From Hyphomicrobiales bacterium (GTDB lineage: Bacteria > Pseudomonadota > Alphaproteobacteria > Rhizobiales > Rhizobiaceae), in the NCBI GenBank assembly GCA_017305925.1, contig JAFKJW010000198.1, positions 22,282-86,281 on the forward strand: a stretch of DNA of 64,000 nt, given 5' to 3'. Position 1 is the first letter of the stretch. The number at the start of each line of letters is the position of its first letter. Shown one piece after another: positions 8,103 to 18,951 of the stretch. Both the position numbers and the translations under genes were made by a program. The notes below the pieces were generated by a model that searched no databases, had not been told where the DNA came from, and worked only from the letters and a program-made list of their open reading frames with translations.

Positions 8103-9960
8103 TTACGGCGTCGGTCGCCGCCATCGCCGCCTTCAGCCTGTCGTCGCGGTCGTAGATGTCGTCGAAATACTCGACCTTGCCTTCTGCATTCGGCCAGGCC
8201 GTGAAATAGGCCACATAGACCGGAATGGTGCGTGTCACCTTCTCGCTCGAATGGCCACGCTTCAGCTTGTCGGCCACATAGTCGCGCGACTTGCCGAGCA
8301 CCGCGGCGGCCATGCCGCGCGGATCCTGAAGGCGGACGCAGCCGTGGCTGAAGGCGCGCACGTCGCGGTTGAACAGCGCCTTCTGCGGCGTGTCGTGCAT
8401 GTAGATGGCATGCTTGTTGGGGAAGAGAATCTTCAGTTCGCCGAGCGCATTCGCCTCGCTGGGCGCCTGCCTGACGCTGTAGGGGATCCTGCTGCCATAG
8501 GCGCCCCAGTCGATCGACGCGGAGCTGACCCTCCTGCCCTTGGCATCGGTCACTTCATAGCCCGAGCGGTCCAGATAGCCGGGATCGCGCCGCAGCCGCG
8601 GCAGCATCTCGTTGACAAGGATCGATTGCGGGATTCCCCAGTAGGGATTGAAGTCGACCTGCTTGATCTGGTCGTAGAAGAAGCTCGTCTGGTTCGAGGG
8701 CCGTCCCACGACGGTGCGCGTCTTGAGCTTCTCCACCCCGTCCTCGAAATAGCTGGCGGTGAAGGACGGTTCGTTGATGAACACCCGCGTGTCGCCGAGC
8801 GTGGACGGGAGCCAGCGCAGCTCCTCCAGCGCAAGCCGCAGCTTGGCCACCCGGTCGGCGTCCGATTGTCCCGCGAATTTCGCGACGGTGCGAGGACCGA
8901 TCACCCCGTCCGCCTTCAGCCCGACGGACTTCTGGGCCGCCTTGATGAAGGGAACGAGGTCCGGCACGTATATCTCACCCGTTCCGTAGGCGGCCAGCAC
9001 GTCCGCATGGTCGGCCGCGAGCGCCGGGTCCCCGTTCGCGGTGATCAACCGGATCAGCTTGGGGAGCTCCGCGCTCGTCTCGTCCGGACGCAGCAGGAGC
9101 CTGGGATCGACGACGATCTCCTCCCGGGCGCTCGCCGACAGCGTCTCAAGTTCGGCGCGCAGGATCCGGTATTCGGGAGCCTGCGGGTGGAAGGATTCCA
9201 TGTAGGACGCGACGTCCTGGCTGCCCGCGAGCGCCTTCAAAACACCGACCAGATCGAGCGGCTTCGCCGGAAAATCATAATAGCCCGAGATCAGGTTAGG
9301 ATTGATGCGTCCGTTCTGAACGTCGCGCACATAGCGCAGCACCCTGGCGGACATCGTCATCTCGAAGCGCGCCAGCTCGGCCAGGCGACTGCCGGTGGCG
9401 TCCATCGAGAAAGCGGGCGACGGGACCGACACCGCGTATTGCGCCGGGAGCAAGCCATGGCTCGCAGCCTCGCCCAGCACGCGCACCGCATCCGCCGCCC
9501 GGCTGTTGGCGCTGAAGCCGTTCACCCAGATGAATTCCGGATTGGCCGCATAATAGTCCGACATCGCCTTGGCGATGTCCTTCTCGGCGTAGAGGTCGAA
9601 GTTTTTCAGCCCGGCCGCGGCCTCGCGGAAATTGGAGAGCACCGCCATCGGCCCGAACGCGGCCGTCTGGGGCAGGCTCTCCAGCGCCGAAAAGTCGACC
9701 TTTTGCAGCGGATCCGCCTTGTAGGTGTAGTAGATCGGTCCGCTTATCTTCGCCGCTGGGACGACTTTCGCCGCCTTGCGCGGCGCCGCATCCGGCGCCA
9801 CGCGAACAGCCGGAACTTCCTCCACGCGGCTCGACCGATGTTTGATCGGGCCGCCGAACAGGATTTCGAGCAGGTTGGCCGCGTGGCCCGAGCCGGGCGC
9901 CAGCATCACGGACAGCGACACGAGCGCGCCAAGCGCAAACGAATCCCCGGAGCGCGCCAT
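8086..9960 (-). CDS. YcbB-like L,D-transpeptidase
   Basis: This 624-aa exported protein has a signal peptide (to about residue 28, GSGHAA) and a scaffold region. A peptidoglycan-binding repeat (KADGVIGPRTVAKFAG) follows, then a C-terminal YkuD catalytic domain with SHGCVRLQD, catalytic Cys at about residue 541. This is the LdtD/YcbB architecture, which makes 3-3 cross-links in peptidoglycan from the periplasmic side. The frame is open upstream to 10095. The ATG at 9960 is preceded by AAGGTGG and begins the signal peptide, so I used it. Confidence 0.9.
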   Translation of the reverse strand: MARSGDSFALGALVSLSVMLAPGSGHAANLLEILFGGPIKHRSSRVEEVPAVRVAPDAAPRKAAKVVPAAKISGPIYYTYKADPLQKVDFSALESLPQTAAFGPMAVLSNFREAAAGLKNFDLYAEKDIAKAMSDYYAANPEFIWVNGFSANSRAADAVRVLGEAASHGLLPAQYAVSVPSPAFSMDATGSRLAELARFEMTMSARVLRYVRDVQNGRINPNLISGYYDFPAKPLDLVGVLKALAGSQDVASYMESFHPQAPEYRILRAELETLSASAREEIVVDPRLLLRPDETSAELPKLIRLITANGDPALAADHADVLAAYGTGEIYVPDLVPFIKAAQKSVGLKADGVIGPRTVAKFAGQSDADRVAKLRLALEELRWLPSTLGDTRVFINEPSFTASYFEDGVEKLKTRTVVGRPSNQTSFFYDQIKQVDFNPYWGIPQSILVNEMLPRLRRDPGYLDRSGYEVTDAKGRRVSSASIDWGAYGSRIPYSVRQAPSEANALGELKILFPNKHAIYMHDTPQKALFNRDVRAFSHGCVRLQDPRGMAAAVLGKSRDYVADKLKRGHSSEKVTRTIPVYVAYFTAWPNAEGKVEYFDDIYDRDDRLKAAMAATDAVRAPNG

Positions 9961-10101
9961 AGTCCCACCTTCCATTGATCGCGGCCGACACTCATATACC
10001 AGCACGGCCGAATATTGAATTCTCGACACCACCAGTCGCACGAATTCGTGAAGGATCTTCGTGGACCGTCGTCCAAAGGCGACAGCCCGCCGCACGGCGG
10101 A

Positions 10102-10452
10102 TCAGCCGCGCGCCAGGCCCTTCTGCTCCAGCTCGGCCAGATAGCCCGCCCACCTCTCCTCGCGCTCCTGCCCGAGCGTGTGCAGATAGGTCCAGGTATA
10201 GATGCCGGAATCGTGACCGTCGTCGAACCGGATCCGTACCGCATAGTTGCCGACCGGCTCCATGCCCGCGATCGCGACGTTGCGCTTGCCGGGAACCGTC
10301 ACCCGCTGCTCGGGCGAATGGCCCTGGACCTCGGCCGAGGGCGACAGCACGCGCAAAAGCTCGGCGGACAGTTCGAAGGGCTCTTGGCCCGCATAGGTCA
10401 CGGTCAGCAGCCTGCGGTCCTTCGACACGCGCAATTCCCTGGGAGCGCTCAT
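10102..10452 (-). CDS. DUF971 (gamma-butyrobetaine hydroxylase N-terminal-like) protein
   Basis: This 116-aa protein starts MSAPRELRVSKDRRLL. It contains the conserved ELSAELLRVLSPSAEVQGH and GNYAVRIRFDDGHDSGIYTW segments of the DUF971 family. Family members occur as the N-terminal domain of gamma-butyrobetaine hydroxylases and as stand-alone proteins near Fe-S/Mrp-type genes. The function of stand-alone forms is uncertain. I used the ATG at 10452 rather than the longer frame to 10488 because family homology begins there. It is the last gene in a minus-strand run with the hydrolase and DUF192. Confidence 0.85.
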   Translation of the reverse strand: MSAPRELRVSKDRRLLTVTYAGQEPFELSAELLRVLSPSAEVQGHSPEQRVTVPGKRNVAIAGMEPVGNYAVRIRFDDGHDSGIYTWTYLHTLGQEREERWAGYLAELEQKGLARG

Positions 10453-10506
10453 GACCGGCGGTTTAGGCCCGCGACGGGCGCGCGTCAAACCGGCGCCGCG
10501 AACCCG

Positions 10507-11283
10507 TCAGCGGTCGTCGTCCGCGATCGGATGCGCGCGCAGGAACGCCAGGGCCGCCCGCTTGAAGGTCGGATCCCCGACCGAGAGCATGTGGTCGCGC
10601 CCCTCTATGTCGAACGCCTCGGCATCCGGCATGAGCACGGCCAGTTCTTTCCCGCTGCCGGCGATGTCGTCCTTCGTGCCGACGGCCACGAGCGTGGGCT
10701 GGGCGATCCGGCCGACGTCGGCGGCCGTGATCAGCGTCCGCGACGTCTCGATGCAGGCGGCGAGCGCGCGGCGGTCGCTCTTCGTCTGGTCGGCGAAGGT
10801 CCTGAACATGCGGGCACGCTTGTCCGGGATCGTTTCCGGATCCTCCGCTTTCAGCGCCTCCGCCACCTCCTCCCAATTCCCGACGCCGGTGATCATGCCG
10901 ATGCCGAGCCCGCCGAGGATCAGCGTGTGGACGCGCTCGGGACGTTCCAGCGCCAGGAAAGCGGCGACCCGCGCGCCCATCGAATAGCCCATGACATGGG
11001 CCGAGCGTATTCCCAGATGGTCGAGCAGGGCTGCGGCGTCGCCTGCCATGTTCTCCGGCGTATAGTCCTCGGGCCGGTAGCTTTTGGAGGAGTCGCCGTG
11101 CCCCCGGTGGTCGAAGCCGACAACCCTGTACCCCGCCTCCGTCAGCGTCCTTACCCAGCCGGGCGAAAGCCAATTCACCCGGTAGCTGGACGCGAAGCCG
11201 TGAACGAGCAGGACAGGCTCCGCGCCTTCCGGGCCACTGTCGGCATAGGAGAGCTCAAAACCGTGATGGGAAAACATCGTCAT
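10507..11283 (-). CDS. Alpha/beta hydrolase
   Basis: This 258-aa single-domain alpha/beta hydrolase has an oxyanion-hole motif VLLVHGFASS (about residue 25) and nucleophile elbow GYSMG (Ser101). A probable acid lies in VGTKDDIAG, and the catalytic His is at about residue 231 in GRDHMLSVG. There is no signal peptide, so it is probably cytoplasmic. The substrate is unknown. It lies 19 bp downstream of the DUF192 gene on the same strand. Confidence 0.88.
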   Translation of the reverse strand: MTMFSHHGFELSYADSGPEGAEPVLLVHGFASSYRVNWLSPGWVRTLTEAGYRVVGFDHRGHGDSSKSYRPEDYTPENMAGDAAALLDHLGIRSAHVMGYSMGARVAAFLALERPERVHTLILGGLGIGMITGVGNWEEVAEALKAEDPETIPDKRARMFRTFADQTKSDRRALAACIETSRTLITAADVGRIAQPTLVAVGTKDDIAGSGKELAVLMPDAEAFDIEGRDHMLSVGDPTFKRAALAFLRAHPIADDDR

Positions 11284-11301
11284 CGAGAAATACCGCCGCC
11301 G

Positions 11302-11805
11302 TCAATCCGCAAGGCCGTCGACCGCGTCGATCCTCGGATGACGGACCAGCGACCCCTTGCCGATCCCTGCCTTCCCGGCCGTTCCGGCCGTCAGCTCCAG
11401 CACGAAGCGAACGGGATCGCCCGGCGTGATCAGCGCCTCCGACATCGGCTCGCCCCGGCGAACCGCCCTGACGCGGCCATCCTCGCCGATGAAGACGAGG
11501 TCGAGCGGCAATATCGTGTTCTTCATCCAGAAGCCGACCTGCCGGGTCTGCTCGAAGACGAACAGCATGCCGTGGTCGTCCGCCATGCTCTCGCGGAACA
11601 TCAGGCCACGACCCCGCTCCGCATTGTCGTCCGCGATCTCGATGCGGAAAACGGCCTTGCCCCGGGGCGTATCGACCACCAGAGGGTGCGGATCGACCGG
11701 CAGGATCATCGCCTGGCCTTCCGCCGCGAGACAGGTGCCGCCGGCGCACAGCACCAGGACAAGCATCATCGCGCGGATGAGATTACGCTGAAAAAACTGC
11801 AACAT
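11302..11805 (-). CDS. DUF192 family exported protein
   Basis: This 167-aa protein has an N-terminal membrane/signal segment (RAMMLVLVLCAGGTCLA). The DUF192 core follows: RGLMFRESMADDHGMLFVF, then GFWMKNTILPLDLVFI. The family is widespread and small, with no established biochemical role. The ATG at 11805 directly precedes the signal segment, although the frame is open to 12315. It is downstream of the cold-shock gene on the same strand, an order common in rhizobia. Confidence 0.88.
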   Translation of the reverse strand: MLQFFQRNLIRAMMLVLVLCAGGTCLAAEGQAMILPVDPHPLVVDTPRGKAVFRIEIADDNAERGRGLMFRESMADDHGMLFVFEQTRQVGFWMKNTILPLDLVFIGEDGRVRAVRRGEPMSEALITPGDPVRFVLELTAGTAGKAGIGKGSLVRHPRIDAVDGLAD

Positions 11806-11828
11806 CGGGGCGGCCCGGTTGGCGCCGC

Positions 11829-12419
11829 TCAGTGCGAGACCGGCAGGGTTCCGATATCGGGGTGAATTTCGGCGGCCATAAGGCCTTTGTCGCCCCGCCC
11901 GAAGCGGCAAAGCACGACTTGCCCAGGGCGCAGCTCCGTAATGCCGTAGCGCCGCAGGGTCTCCATATGGACGAAGATATCCTCCGTCCCGTCGCCGCGC
12001 GTCAGGAATCCGAAACCCTTGGTGCGGTTGAACCACTTGACCAGCGCCCGCTCCAGGCCGCTCTCGGGCTGCACGACGACATGCGTGCGGGCCGGCTGCT
12101 GCTCGGCCGGATGCACAGCCGTCGACACGTCCATCGACAGGACCCGGAAAGCTTGCAGCCCGCGCTCCCCCTGCTTGACCAGGCAGGTCAGGCGCGCGCC
12201 CTCCAGCGCGGTCTGATATCCGTCGCGGCGCAGGCAGGTGACATGGAGCAGGATATCGCCCATGCCCGAAACATCCGGAAGAATGAAGCCATATCCCTTG
12301 GCTACATCGAACCATTTGATCGCGCCGGAAACCTCCACCAGATCGGCGGCGTCGCCGCTCGGGTTCAGCGAATCATGCTCCGTCAGTTCCTGCCCCGTCC
12401 AGGAGGCCTTGTCCCCCAT
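11829..12419 (-). CDS. Cold-shock protein with two CSD domains
   Basis: This 196-aa protein has two cold-shock domains. The first is at about residues 30-95 ([18 protein letters not shown]) and the second at about 127-190 ([18 protein letters not shown]). Each retains the RNP1-like aromatic motif (KGYGFI, KGFGFL) used for single-stranded nucleic acid binding. The first domain is followed by an atypical basic/cysteine stretch. The double-domain form is typical of alphaproteobacteria. It is likely to be the first gene of a run with DUF192, the hydrolase and DUF971. Confidence 0.9.
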   Translation of the reverse strand: MGDKASWTGQELTEHDSLNPSGDAADLVEVSGAIKWFDVAKGYGFILPDVSGMGDILLHVTCLRRDGYQTALEGARLTCLVKQGERGLQAFRVLSMDVSTAVHPAEQQPARTHVVVQPESGLERALVKWFNRTKGFGFLTRGDGTEDIFVHMETLRRYGITELRPGQVVLCRFGRGDKGLMAAEIHPDIGTLPVSH

Positions 12420-12628
12420 TCAGAACACCCCTTCGCAATCCACGCCTGCACTGATTCTTGCCAGGAGATTAAGACCGCAGGCCTCCGGCTGTGCAAGGGC
12501 TCCGGCGAATTTTTCAAGAATTGTAACAAATCCGTTTCGGTCGGTCACCAGGGCGTGACGCGCCTGTTGCCGGCCATGTCGCAGACGCCCTATGCTATGC
12601 GTCCAACCGGGCAAGAAAAGGAGACGCC

Positions 12629-13069
12629 ATGCGTTATTTGCACACGATGGTCCGCGTCACGGACCTCGACCAGTCGCTCGATTTCTATTGCAACAAGCTC
12701 GGCCTGAAGGAAGTGCGCAGGATGGAGAACCAGCCGGGACGGTATACGCTGGTTTTCCTCGCGGCGCCGGAGGACGAGCAGAGCGGGCTGGCGGCGAAGG
12801 CGCCGCTGGTCGAACTGACCTACAACTGGGATCCGGAAGACTACAAGGGCGGCCGCAATTTCGGCCACCTCGCCTATGAGGTGGACGACATCTACGCCAC
12901 CTGCCAAAGCCTCATGGACGCCGGGGTGACGATCAACCGCCCGCCGCGCGACGGCAACATGGCCTTCATCCGGTCGCCCGACGGCATTTCCATCGAACTG
13001 CTCCAGAAGGGGCCGGCCAAGGAAAAGGCGGAGCCCTGGGCCTCGATGGCCAACACCGGAAGCTGGTAG
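12629..13069 (+). CDS. gloA: Lactoylglutathione lyase (glyoxalase I)
   Basis: This 146-aa VOC-fold protein begins [20 protein letters not shown] and contains [16 protein letters not shown] and [14 protein letters not shown], with [11 protein letters not shown] at the C-terminus. Candidate metal ligands are His5, the Glu in VELTYN, the His in FGHLAYEV and the Glu in IELLQ. It converts the methylglyoxal-glutathione hemithioacetal to S-lactoylglutathione. An AAGGAG Shine-Dalgarno sequence lies just upstream of the ATG. It is followed by the broken pccB gene. Confidence 0.93.
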   Translation: MRYLHTMVRVTDLDQSLDFYCNKLGLKEVRRMENQPGRYTLVFLAAPEDEQSGLAAKAPLVELTYNWDPEDYKGGRNFGHLAYEVDDIYATCQSLMDAGVTINRPPRDGNMAFIRSPDGISIELLQKGPAKEKAEPWASMANTGSW

Positions 13070-13154
13070 CGTCCGGGCCTTGCGCGGCGCCGGCGGCGTG
13101 CTAACACCCGCAGCCGGCGTGCCGCTCCGGAGCCGGCCTTGCGAGGGGATGGTC

Positions 13155-14575
<1,421 letters not shown>

Positions 14576-14611
14576 GGCGAGGGCGAAAGCCGCCGTGTCC
14601 GCTCCAGCGGC

Positions 14612-15817
14612 TTACATCGACTTCGGCAGGTAGCGCCAGCAAATCACCCCGCAGACGGCGCAGAACAGCCCGAGCGTGGCGAAGACAGCGCCGATGCCGA
14701 AGAAGGCGAGCACGATCGAATAGACGAGCGGCGGCATCAGTTCCGAAAGATCGAGATAGGTGCGGTAGACTCCGGTCATCTCGGCGCGCTCGCGCGGTCT
14801 CACGGCGCGGAAGAAAGCCGTGGAGCCGATGGCGTCGAGCGCGATCGTGAAGACGGTGCAGGCGAGCAGGAAGACGGCGGCCAGGAGCGGCAGGCCTTCG
14901 CCGCAGGCCCCGGCGGCGAGCAGGCCGGCGGTCATGCCGGCGAAGGCCAGCGACATGACGCGGCGGGCACCGAAACGGCGGCCGATCCTGCCCCAGAAAA
15001 GCGCGCAGAACAGCATCGCGTTGCCCGCCGAGACCAGGAGGCCGCCGGCAAAGCTGCCCTGCCCCGACACCACCATGAGGATCGGCCCGTAGACGAAGAA
15101 GGTGCTCCAGAAGCACGAGCGCCCGAAGGCGATGAGCCAGGCCAGCCGCAGGCGCGGCTGGCTCAGGAAGCGCCCGACGCTCCTCAGGGGATTGACCTCC
15201 TGCTTCGCCTTGCCGCCAGCGCGGATCGCCGTGTTCTCGGAGAGGCGGTAGAACCAGAAAAGCGCCAAGAGCGCGATCGAGCAGACCGCCGAGGCCGCAT
15301 AGGGCGCCGCCAGCCCCAGTCTCGTGTAAAGCGCCACGCCCGCGGCCGGGCCGATCGTCCAGCCCAGCGTCGACCACGCCATGCGCAGCGATTCCGACTG
15401 CATGAACTTGGTCTTGTGGATGTGGTCCATGATGTAGAGGTTGAGCCCCAGCGCGAGCGCCCCTGCCCCGGCCGAGCGGCACAGTTGCCCGATGACCTGC
15501 CCCGTCAGCGTATGGGTGGCGAGCGCGGCCGCAGCGGCGATGAGCAGGGCCGCGCCCATCGAATAGACCCAGCGCCGCGCAAAGGTGCGAAGCAGCAGCG
15601 GCGTCGTCAGCGTGATCAGCAGCGCGAAGACCGAGACGCAGGTGTAGAGCAGCGATACCTTCTGCTCGCTGCGCAGCAGGTCATAGGCCTGGATCGGCAC
15701 GACGGAGGAGAGGAGCGCGCGGGCGAAAGATTCGATGGCATAGAGGCTGGCGAACGTGCCGGCTCCCGGCGAGCCCAGGGCCGGAAGCCAGATCGGATGC
15801 TTCACTTGCGTGGCCAT
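14612..15817 (-). CDS. Major facilitator superfamily transporter
   Basis: This 401-aa protein has about twelve hydrophobic segments. It carries an MFS-type charged loop after the second helix (LRTFARRWVYSMG) and a matching loop in the second half (GRIGRRFGARRVMSLAF). The substrate cannot be predicted. The frame is open to 15898, but the ATG at 15817 (MATQVKHPIWLPALG) gives the usual N-terminal length. It is convergent with the broken pccB gene, with about 36 bp between the two ends. Confidence 0.85.
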   Translation of the reverse strand: MATQVKHPIWLPALGSPGAGTFASLYAIESFARALLSSVVPIQAYDLLRSEQKVSLLYTCVSVFALLITLTTPLLLRTFARRWVYSMGAALLIAAAAALATHTLTGQVIGQLCRSAGAGALALGLNLYIMDHIHKTKFMQSESLRMAWSTLGWTIGPAAGVALYTRLGLAAPYAASAVCSIALLALFWFYRLSENTAIRAGGKAKQEVNPLRSVGRFLSQPRLRLAWLIAFGRSCFWSTFFVYGPILMVVSGQGSFAGGLLVSAGNAMLFCALFWGRIGRRFGARRVMSLAFAGMTAGLLAAGACGEGLPLLAAVFLLACTVFTIALDAIGSTAFFRAVRPRERAEMTGVYRTYLDLSELMPPLVYSIVLAFFGIGAVFATLGLFCAVCGVICWRYLPKSM

Positions 15818-15967
15818 GGCGCCCCCGAGGATTCGCCGCAGAGATTCGCTCCGGCACCTGCCAGACCGTTTGAGGGAAATCGACGCGCGGCGACGCAATC
15901 CGGTTGCCGGCCAGCGCTTTGGCGGCTCTGGACCAATGCGAACAGGGCTCCGGCAGGTCTCGCGCGA

Positions 15968-16795
15968 TCAATCCCAGCCGCGGCCGGGCGGGAATTCCTG
16001 ATCCACGAGCCGTTCGCCCCTGCGCGTCAGCGCGGATATCGCGTCCATCTCGGCTTGCGAGAGCTCGAAGTCGAATATGTCCAGATTCTCCGCCAGCCGC
16101 TCCCTCCGGCTGGTGCGGGGAATGGCGACGACGCCCGGCTGCTGCATGTGCCAGCGCAGCACCACCTGTCCCGGCGTCTTGCCGGTCCGCCTGGCGGCCG
16201 CCGTGACGGCCGGCTCGTCGAGCAGGGCGCCACGATAGAGCGGGCAATAGGACACGAAAGCCATGCCTTGGCGGCGGCAGGCCGCCAGCAGCTTCGACTG
16301 GTCGAGATAGGGGTGATACTCCGCCTGCTCGGCGACCAGCGGCGCCTCCGAGAGGCCCACCGCCTCGTCGAGCAGCCAGGTCGGGAAGTTCGACACGCCG
16401 ATGTGGCGCGCGTAGCCCTTCCGCCGGGCATCGTTCAATGCCTCGATCGAGCCGGCGAGCGGGACGGAGAAATTCGGCCAGTGGATCAGCAGCAAGTCGA
16501 CCTGGTCGACCCCGAGCCGCCTGAGGCTTTGCTCCGCCGATCGCTGGAGGTCGCCGGGCGCGATATCGGAGCGCCAGACCTTGGTGGTGAGGAAGACGTC
16601 CTCGCGCGCGACGGACGAAGCCTTCAGCCCGCGGCCGACATCCGTCTCGTTGCCGTACATGGCCGCGGTGTCGATATGACGGTATCCGATATTCAATGCG
16701 TGCGCGACGAGATCCGAGCAGGCGCTTCCCGTCAGTTCATAGGTGCCGAGCCCGAGGGCCGGAATGCTGGCGCCGCCGGCGACAACCTCATGCAT
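15968..16795 (-). CDS. Aldo/keto reductase
   Basis: This 275-aa TIM-barrel reductase contains GYRHIDTAAMYGNE (catalytic Asp and Tyr), FLTTKVW (catalytic Lys) and VDLLLIHWP (catalytic His). The C-terminal cofactor segment is VVAIPRTSRRERLAEN, typical of NADPH-dependent AKRs of the 2,5-diketo-gluconate reductase type. The physiological substrate is unknown. The ATG at 16795 is preceded by AGGGGA. The frame continues to 16852, but the added residues have no family match. It is divergent from the DUF1624 gene. Confidence 0.9.
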   Translation of the reverse strand: MHEVVAGGASIPALGLGTYELTGSACSDLVAHALNIGYRHIDTAAMYGNETDVGRGLKASSVAREDVFLTTKVWRSDIAPGDLQRSAEQSLRRLGVDQVDLLLIHWPNFSVPLAGSIEALNDARRKGYARHIGVSNFPTWLLDEAVGLSEAPLVAEQAEYHPYLDQSKLLAACRRQGMAFVSYCPLYRGALLDEPAVTAAARRTGKTPGQVVLRWHMQQPGVVAIPRTSRRERLAENLDIFDFELSQAEMDAISALTRRGERLVDQEFPPGRGWD

Positions 16796-16884
16796 ATGTC
16801 TTTCCCCTGCCTGTGCGCCGTCCGCGTTGACGAACCGCCCTTCCGGCGGCATGTCAACAGATCACCGCAACGAGACGCCGGTCA

Positions 16885-17862
16885 ATGCCCGATATCTCCG
16901 CCAGATCCGCACGCATCGATGCGCTCGACATCGCGCGCGGCGCCGCGCTGCTGGCCATGGCGAGCTACCATTTCACATGGGACCTCGAATTCTTCGGCTA
17001 TGTCGAGGCGGGCACGACGAGCCATGGCGCGTGGAAGTTCTATGCGCGCTGCATCGCCTCCAGCTTCCTGATCATGGTCGGCGTCGGGTTGTTTCTCGCC
17101 CACGGGCGCGGCATCCGCTGGCCCGCCTTCTGGAAGCGCTTCGCCATGATCGCCGGCGCAGCCGCCGCGATCTCGGCGGCGACATGGTTCGCCACGCCCG
17201 ACGCTTTCATCTTCTTCGGCATCCTCCACGAGATCGCGCTCGGAAGCCTGCTGGGGCTGGCTTTCCTGCGGCTGCCCGCGCTGCCGGTTCTGGCCGCCGC
17301 CGCCGCGGTGGTGGCCGCGCCCTGGTTCCTAAGGGCCGCGGCGTTCGACAATCCGCTGCTCTGGTGGCTCGGGCTCGCGCCCGCCGATCCGCGGTCCAAC
17401 GATTATGTGCCGCTGTTTCCCTGGTTCGGCGCCATCCTTGCCGGCATTGCGCTGGCGCGGCTTGCCCGCCGGTACGGGCTCGCGGAATGGCTTGCCGGGC
17501 TGAAAGCCGGCGCATGGGCGCGGCCGTTTCGCTGGGCGGGCCGTCACAGCCTCGTCTTCTATCTCGTCCATCAGCCCGTCCTGATCGCCTGCGTCTGGCT
17601 TTTCGCGCAAGTCTGGCCAGCCCCGCCGGCGGACCGCGCCGGCGCGTTCATCGACGCCTGCGAGGCGCAATGCGCCAACCAGCGCGAAGCCGGTTTCTGC
17701 CGGCCCTATTGCGGCTGCATGCTGGGCAAGCTCGAAACAGAGGAACTGCTCGGCCGGCTTTCCTCCGGAGCGGCCCGAAACGCGCTGCATGACAAGCTCG
17801 ACGCTCTGGCGCTAGAGTGCGAGGCGCAGATCGACGATGGGCCGGAGACGCCTTCCCCGTGA
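16885..17862 (+). CDS. DUF1624 / heparan-alpha-glucosaminide N-acetyltransferase catalytic-domain-like membrane protein
   Basis: This 325-aa polytopic protein starts ARIDALDIARGAALLAMASYHF, the DUF1624 signature with the conserved D-x-x-R-G and His on the first helix. About eight membrane segments follow, then a Cys-rich soluble C-terminal tail of about 75 residues (CEAQCAN and CRPYCGCM motifs). Bacterial members are poorly characterised membrane acyltransferase-like proteins. The Cys-rich tail may be periplasmic. Its stop overlaps the next gene's GTG start by 4 bp, so the two are coupled. Confidence 0.82.
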   Translation: MPDISARSARIDALDIARGAALLAMASYHFTWDLEFFGYVEAGTTSHGAWKFYARCIASSFLIMVGVGLFLAHGRGIRWPAFWKRFAMIAGAAAAISAATWFATPDAFIFFGILHEIALGSLLGLAFLRLPALPVLAAAAAVVAAPWFLRAAAFDNPLLWWLGLAPADPRSNDYVPLFPWFGAILAGIALARLARRYGLAEWLAGLKAGAWARPFRWAGRHSLVFYLVHQPVLIACVWLFAQVWPAPPADRAGAFIDACEAQCANQREAGFCRPYCGCMLGKLETEELLGRLSSGAARNALHDKLDALALECEAQIDDGPETPSP

Positions 17863-18335
17863 ATGATATCGCCACGCGACCCTCGCAATTTCCCTGGCCG
17901 CCGCTGATCTTCGTCGGTGCGACGGCCGCGAGCATTCTTCTCCAGTTGCTTTACGAGCCGCCATGGATAGGCCAGCCCGTCTCCGACATCCTGTTCGCCG
18001 TGGGCTGGCTGCTCGTGCTGGCATGGGCGGCGCTGCTGGCCTCCGCCCTGCGCGCCATGAAGACGGGCAAGACGACCGTGCACCCGACGAAGGCGGCGAC
18101 TCATCTGGTGACGTCCGGCGCCTTCGCGCTGAGCCGCAATCCCATCTATCTCGGCAACACGCTCGTGTTGATCGGGATCGGTCTTATCGCCGGGATGGCC
18201 TGGTTCCCGGTGATGGCGCTGGTGGCGGCGTTCCTGACCCAGAAACTCGCCATCGAACCGGAGGAGCAGCATCTGGCGGCCCGCTTCGGCAAGAAGTACC
18301 GGGACTACGCCAAACGCGTCCGCCGCTGGATATAG
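17859..18335 (+). CDS. Isoprenylcysteine carboxyl methyltransferase-like membrane protein
   Basis: This 158-aa protein has four membrane segments. Its C-terminal region, GAFALSRNPIYLGNTLVLIG then EEQHLAARFGKKYRDYAKRVRRW, is the SAM-binding end of the ICMT/PEMT family. The bacterial substrate is not known. The start is GTG 17859, overlapping the stop of the DUF1624 gene as GTGA. The frame also opens upstream at 17817. Confidence 0.85.
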   Translation: MNDIATRPSQFPWPPLIFVGATAASILLQLLYEPPWIGQPVSDILFAVGWLLVLAWAALLASALRAMKTGKTTVHPTKAATHLVTSGAFALSRNPIYLGNTLVLIGIGLIAGMAWFPVMALVAAFLTQKLAIEPEEQHLAARFGKKYRDYAKRVRRWI

Positions 18336-18369
18336 CGCTTCAGGATATTAGCACATCCCTTTGAAAGGA

Positions 18370-18756
18370 CTACGTGTTGACGCCGAGCTCGGCAAGGCGC
18401 TCGACGCAGGACTCCTCGGCTTGGTCGAGCTCGCCCAGCGTCTCCTCGATATCCCGCCGCTTCTGGCGCAGCTCCTCGCGCTTTTCCTCGATGCGCCTGA
18501 TCATCAGCTTGAGCTGGCCGACCTCTCCGGGCGGCTCCTTGTATATATGGATGATCTCGCGGATCTCGTTGATCGAGAAGCCCAGCCGCTTGCCGCGCAG
18601 GATCTGCTTGATCAGATGCCTGTCGGAGGGGCGGAAAAGGCGGGTCCTGCCCCGCCGGAGCGGATGGACGAGGCCCTCGTCCTCATAAAAGCGCAATGTG
18701 CGGGTCGAGATGTCGAACTCCCGCGTCAGCTCGGTGATCGAATAATAGTCGCGCAT
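18370..18756 (-). CDS. MerR family transcriptional regulator
   Basis: This 128-aa regulator has an N-terminal winged helix YSITELTREFDISTRTLRFYEDEGL (the classic MerR R-FYE signature). A long coiled coil follows (about residues 75-120, EEKREELRQKRRDIEETLGELD). Few cysteines remain, so metal sensing is unlikely. Proteins of this type in alphaproteobacteria often control acyl-CoA or amino acid catabolism, but no target gene is adjacent here. The ATG at 18756 begins the HTH; the frame reaches 18789. Confidence 0.88.
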   Translation of the reverse strand: MRDYYSITELTREFDISTRTLRFYEDEGLVHPLRRGRTRLFRPSDRHLIKQILRGKRLGFSINEIREIIHIYKEPPGEVGQLKLMIRRIEEKREELRQKRRDIEETLGELDQAEESCVERLAELGVNT

Positions 18757-18793
18757 GAAGCCTTCATCGATGGACGCGCAGCTTCTCACGACA

Positions 18794-18809
18794 TTTACGT
18801 AAAAGTCAA
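18794..18809. promoter_or_regulatory. Putative MerR-type operator upstream of the MerR gene
   Basis: The plus-strand sequence TTTACGTAAAAGTCAA lies 38-53 bp upstream of the MerR start. On the minus strand it reads TTGACTTTTACGTAAA. This resembles the TTTACGT-type operators of MerR regulators of branched-chain or fatty acid catabolism, and TTGACT could serve as a -35 box. Autoregulation is inferred. Confidence 0.4.
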
Positions 18810-18871
18810 TTGCAGTGCGCTTGCCTCACAGCAATCGTTTGAAAGGCATCGCGCCTACATTGTCCCTCTGG

Positions 18872-18894
18872 CCTGCCGGAGGATACCCGGCAGG
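18872..18894. terminator. Hairpin downstream of mgtE
   Basis: CCTGCCGG at 18872-18879 pairs perfectly with CCGGCAGG at 18887-18894, with a 7-base loop. It lies about 60 bp past the mgtE stop, and the following bases are A/G-rich on the plus strand. Confidence 0.5.
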
Positions 18895-18951
18895 GCAGAG
18901 AAAGGGGCTCGGCCTTCGATACCCTTTCAAGCGATCGCCCTGCGTCTCCCC

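Noticed and set aside
8251..9978. Plus-strand frame of 575 codons opposite the L,D-transpeptidase
   Set aside because: Shadow of a gene with clear signal peptide and YkuD motif.
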